Assembly (NCBI GenBank): GCA_034401135.1
Contig: JAWZSP010000016.1
Location: 1 to 64,000, forward strand
Direction of reading: 5' to 3'
Length of the DNA: 64,000 nucleotides
Origin: Volutella citrinella
Lineage: Eukaryota > Ascomycota > Sordariomycetes > Hypocreales > Nectriaceae
Positions 60,748 through 64,000 of the stretch are shown in pieces (position 1 is the stretch's first letter; every line of letters begins with the position of its first letter). Made by a program: the position numbers and the translations under genes. The notes under the pieces are model-generated. The model did no database searches. It was given only the letters and a program-made list of their open reading frames with translations, and was not told the DNA's origin.

Positions 60748-62624
60748 GTTTGTCCTTTAATATTCTATTTTGAGAGCGCAAAAAGCGGGAAGCATTAAGC
60801 TATCTATACAAAATAGAATAATTAAGAATATATTGGGTTAATTTCAAAAATTACTAAATTATGTTTTATTTAGTAAATTTGAAGCGAATTTTATCTTAGC
60901 ATAATATAAATATTGAGAGCATTTTAGAGTTGCTACTCTGCTTTATTTAAGATAAAAACGTTCAACGACTATAAGGTGAGTTATATGCAATAAACAATAA
61001 TCCTTTTTAACACCCAACATTTTTATTAATATATGTTTAAAAGGGCGCAAGCTCTAAAATAAAAAAAGAATAAAAACGAAAAATGAAAATTTTTAATAAT
61101 AATTTACGAAGCGGAAGCTCAAATTCTAAAACAGTAATACTAAAAGAAAGATTTAATGATACAGGAAGAATGAGATATTTTCCTTCATTTTCTAAAGAAT
61201 GAACAAATACTATTTATTCATTTAATAAAAATACATTAAAAAATATTCCAGCTAATAATATAAATATTAATAAAATAATTCAAGGTTACTTTAATTTATA
61301 TTTTAAAAATAATAAATTTACAGATTCTAAATTTGTATTACTTAAAAGAAGACGTAATTTTTTAAGAAGAATCTATATAAGTAATGCTGAAATAAAACAT
61401 ACTAATAGTAAAGCTATAATAACTTTATACGCTGTAAATAGAGAAAAAAATGTTTTAAAAAACAAATATTTACATATTAAAAATAAATTAAGTAATAAAT
61501 TAATAGCTAAACGTTATTTTTTATTATATAAAGAAAATATACAAAAAATTTATAATATATTAAATAGTAATGAGAGTGCAAGCTCTCGCTTGGGATTAAT
61601 TAATCCTATTTTTATAAATGATATAATAAGAAAAAGAAAATTTATAAAGTATAAATTACAATATTTAAATAATTTTATAAAACTAAAAAATCTTTACTTA
61701 AAAAAAGTTTGAGCCATTATTCTTAAAAAATATGCTCAAAAATATCTTGTATTATTAAGAAAATATGATTTATTATATTCTCTTAATCAGCATAAATTTA
61801 ATAAATTAGTATTTTTACCATTATTAAGTAATATTCTTAATAAAATTATGAGTTTACGCCATAAAAAAATAGAATACAACATAATTAATTTAAAATCTAT
61901 TACTTATAATACAGATCTTTTTACTAATGCTTTAGCATTAAAATTAAGAAAAAGAAAAAGAATAAATTATATAAAATCTATGTTTAGTATATTAAACAGA
62001 GCATACTTGCCTGTAATAAATACTATTAGAGAAAGATCAATGTTCAACGGGAAAACGGATGTTTTCATTAATAAACATAAAGACTTAAAAATAATTTCTA
62101 ATTTAGTAAAAAGTTCTAATTCTAACAATAATTTCAGTGAATTATTGAATACTACATATACAAATACATGTAGTAAAGAAGCATTTTCTAATTCTACTGA
62201 AATTCATAATAAAATATTCAACTCGATTGGATACAAAAATATGGGAGGAATTAGATTAGAAATAAAAGGTAGATTGACTAAACGTTACAGAGCGGATAGA
62301 TCAATTTATTCTCTAAAATGAAAAGGTGGATTAAAAAATATAGATTCTTCATTTAGAGGTTTAAGTTCAGTATTATTTAGAGGTAATTCTAAATCAAATG
62401 TAACTTATTCTATAGCTAAATCAAAACGTCGTATAGGAGCCTTTGCAGTAAAAGGGTGAATAAGCGGTAAATAAAAATAAAGGAGTGTATAATATAAATT
62501 ATATTCGCTCTTAAATATATATATAATAAAAATGAAGACATAGTCTGAACCATTTCGAAAGAAATGGAAATAAATAACCTTAGTTCAATAAATGACTAAC
62601 GGTTATATATATGATAACACATAG
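60748..62624 (+). other. Group IA intron in rnl, second pass
   Basis: Copy of 23105-24981. Confidence 0.92.
61083..62474 (+). CDS. rps3: Ribosomal protein S3, second pass
   Basis: Copy of 23440-24831. Confidence 0.92.
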
Positions 62625-63208
62625 AACAGGCTAATTTGCGCAAGAGTGTACAAAATGAGTGCGCGGTTTGGCACCTCGATGTCGGCTTAACTTATCCTCA
62701 TGGATGCAGGAACTATGTAGGGTGCGACTGTTCGTCGATTAAAAAGTTACATGAGCTGGGTTAAATACGTCGTGAGACAGTATGGTTTCTATCTTCTAGG
62801 GGGAATTAGAATATAATAAGAACTAACTTTTGTACGAAAGGAACAGGAAGAATTTAACTTGTAAAAGGGTTAAATAATAGTTACTAATCTATGGTTTACC
62901 TGTTGTCTATATGCCCAAATATTAAATATATATAATTTTATATATATCTTGTACTTTATGTACATAGGGATGTTTCTCTCACTAAGATAAATATATAGTA
63001 TAGGCACGGCAGGAAAGCTAAGTTGGTTAAGGATAAGTGCTGAAAGCATATAGGCACGAAGCTTATCTTAAGATATTTCTTAAATATGCGTAAAATATTA
63101 TTACGAATTATTATAGGCTCTATCCGTACGAATCTTGAGATTTTTAAGAATAGAGTACTAATTTCATAAATAACTATTTATAAATATATCTTATCTTTAA
63201 CAAGAATT

Positions 63209-63279
63209 GCCTGATTAGCATAAAAGTAATGCAATTGTTTTGTAATCAATAGAAGTAAGCGCGATACTTACATTGGGCT
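63209..63279 (+). tRNA. trnT(tgt): tRNA-Thr (TGT), second pass
   Basis: Copy of 25566-25636. Confidence 0.83.
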
Positions 63280-63401
63280 TTATAGTGCATGCATACATGC
63301 ATGCACGTCAGGATAATTAGATTATCCATTTAATTACCTAATTTAATATAGAATTAGGCAGACTATAATTTAGCATTTAATTTGTTTGTATATTACCCTA
63401 A

Positions 63402-63473
63402 GGATTAGTAGTCAAGTGGTAAGACATAGCTCTTTCAATGCTACCATCGTAGGTTCGAATCCTATCTAGTCTA
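63402..63473 (+). tRNA. trnE(ttc): tRNA-Glu (TTC), second pass
   Basis: Copy of 25759-25830. Confidence 0.88.
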
Positions 63474-63474
63474 A

Positions 63475-63545
63475 GCGGATTAGTGTAATAGATAACACGT
63501 TCGGCTCATGTCCGAAAAAGTATTGGTGCAAGTCCTTTATCCGCG
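63475..63545 (+). tRNA. trnM(cat): tRNA-Met (CAT), second pass
   Basis: Copy of 25832-25902. Confidence 0.8.
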
Positions 63546-63620
63546 TAGGGCTATAACTTAATCGGTAAAGTGTACTGCTCATAACAGTAATTATAAGTGT
63601 TCAAGTCACTTTAGCCCTAG
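63546..63620 (+). tRNA. trnM(cat): tRNA-Met (CAT), second pass
   Basis: Copy of 25903-25977. Confidence 0.88.
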
Positions 63621-63621
63621 A

Positions 63622-63703
63622 ATCCGAGTGGTGGAATCGGTAGACACGTCGAACTTAAGCTTCGATGCTTCAAAGCATGAAGGTTCAAATCCTTCCTCGG
63701 ATA
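63622..63703 (+). tRNA. trnL(taa): tRNA-Leu (TAA), second pass
   Basis: Copy of 25979-26060. Confidence 0.93.
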
Positions 63704-63810
63704 TATCTATGTTTATAGGGGTATAACATAGATAGTAACTTAACTAATAAAAATTAAACGAAATAAATTCTTAAAATTTACTAAAAATTACTTAAATTTA
63801 AACATTTACA

Positions 63811-64000
63811 ATGTTATTATTTTTAATTATATTCTACAATAGAGTAGTGTATTATACACTATATTGTAGTAATGTATATGTCTTGCCCAGGCATATACCC
63901 GGCATACACTGGGCCAATTTTTATAATATAAAAATTGTAAAAAATATAGGTATTATATTTATTCATTTATTAAAATTAATACCGTGTGTATCATACATAG
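63811..64000 (+). CDS. orfA, N-terminal fragment cut by window end
   Basis: These are the first 63 codons of orfA (copy of 26168-26357), truncated only by the end of the window. Confidence 0.72.
   Translation, partial: MLLFLIIFYNRVVYYTLYCSNVYVLPRHIPGIHWANFYNIKIVKNIGIIFIHLLKLIPCVSYI

Larger units (their letters stand above)
58203..63183 (+). rRNA. rnl: Large-subunit rRNA, second pass
   Basis: Copy of 20560-25540, with the same single intron. Confidence 0.93.

Overview
The window is fungal mitochondrial DNA. The evidence is extreme A+T richness, in-frame TGA read as tryptophan in every core gene (translation table 4), a tRNA-Trp with anticodon TCA, all genes on one strand, and a full set of respiratory-chain genes. 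The gene and tRNA order is the one known from Pezizomycotina of the Sordariomycetes (Hypocreales-like) and Leotiomycetes: nad2-nad3-atp9-cox2-trnR-nad4L-nad5-cob-trnC-cox1-trnR-nad1-nad4-atp8-atp6-rns-YDSN-cox3-trnG-nad6-VISWP-rnl-TEMML-AFK-LQHM. I cannot name a species.

Layout. The window is about 1.7 head-to-tail copies of one 37,643-bp unit: 1-26357 recurs at 37644-64000. The unit is almost certainly a circular-mapping mitogenome read past its own end, so annotate 1-37643 (or 37480 onward) as the genome and treat the rest as the second pass. The unit holds 14 respiratory-chain/ATP-synthase genes, rps3 inside the only intron (group IA, in rnl at the position of the yeast omega intron), rns, rnl, 25 tRNAs covering all 20 amino acids, and four accessory ORFs. 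No homing-endonuclease gene was seen and cox1 and cob are intronless.

The accessory region (26.1-34.9 kb) lies between the rnl-linked tRNA cluster and nad2. Read with TGA=Trp it resolves into three very large ORFs, here orfA (1218 aa), orfB (about 710 aa, through one apparent -1 shift) and orfC (754 aa). Each starts just after a tRNA gene (trnL, trnF, trnK). They share an architecture: a multi-span membrane N-terminus, an N-[EP]-[FY]-[IV]-[IV]-x-x-VNL motif, a Gly/Ala-rich hydrophobic segment, a soluble domain ending in T-Q...W-R-P, and a Y-[NS]-I-I-D motif near the C-terminus. They look like diverged tandem paralogs of a protein family I do not recognise. The place matches the 'large variable region' of Fusarium mitogenomes, which carries a big uORF of unknown function; homology to it is untested. 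These ORFs also contain TGG Trp codons, which I did not see in the core genes.

Other accessory structure: orf172 between cox1 and nad1, bounded by 47-bp direct repeats; a 150-bp element present upstream of both nad4 and atp6, with its 39-nt flank inverted; a small hairpin family with one copy inside rps3; and several perfect palindromes in intergenic DNA. The core genes supply complex I, III, IV and ATP synthase subunits; the rRNAs, tRNAs and Rps3 form the organelle's translation apparatus; tRNAs probably punctuate long primary transcripts.
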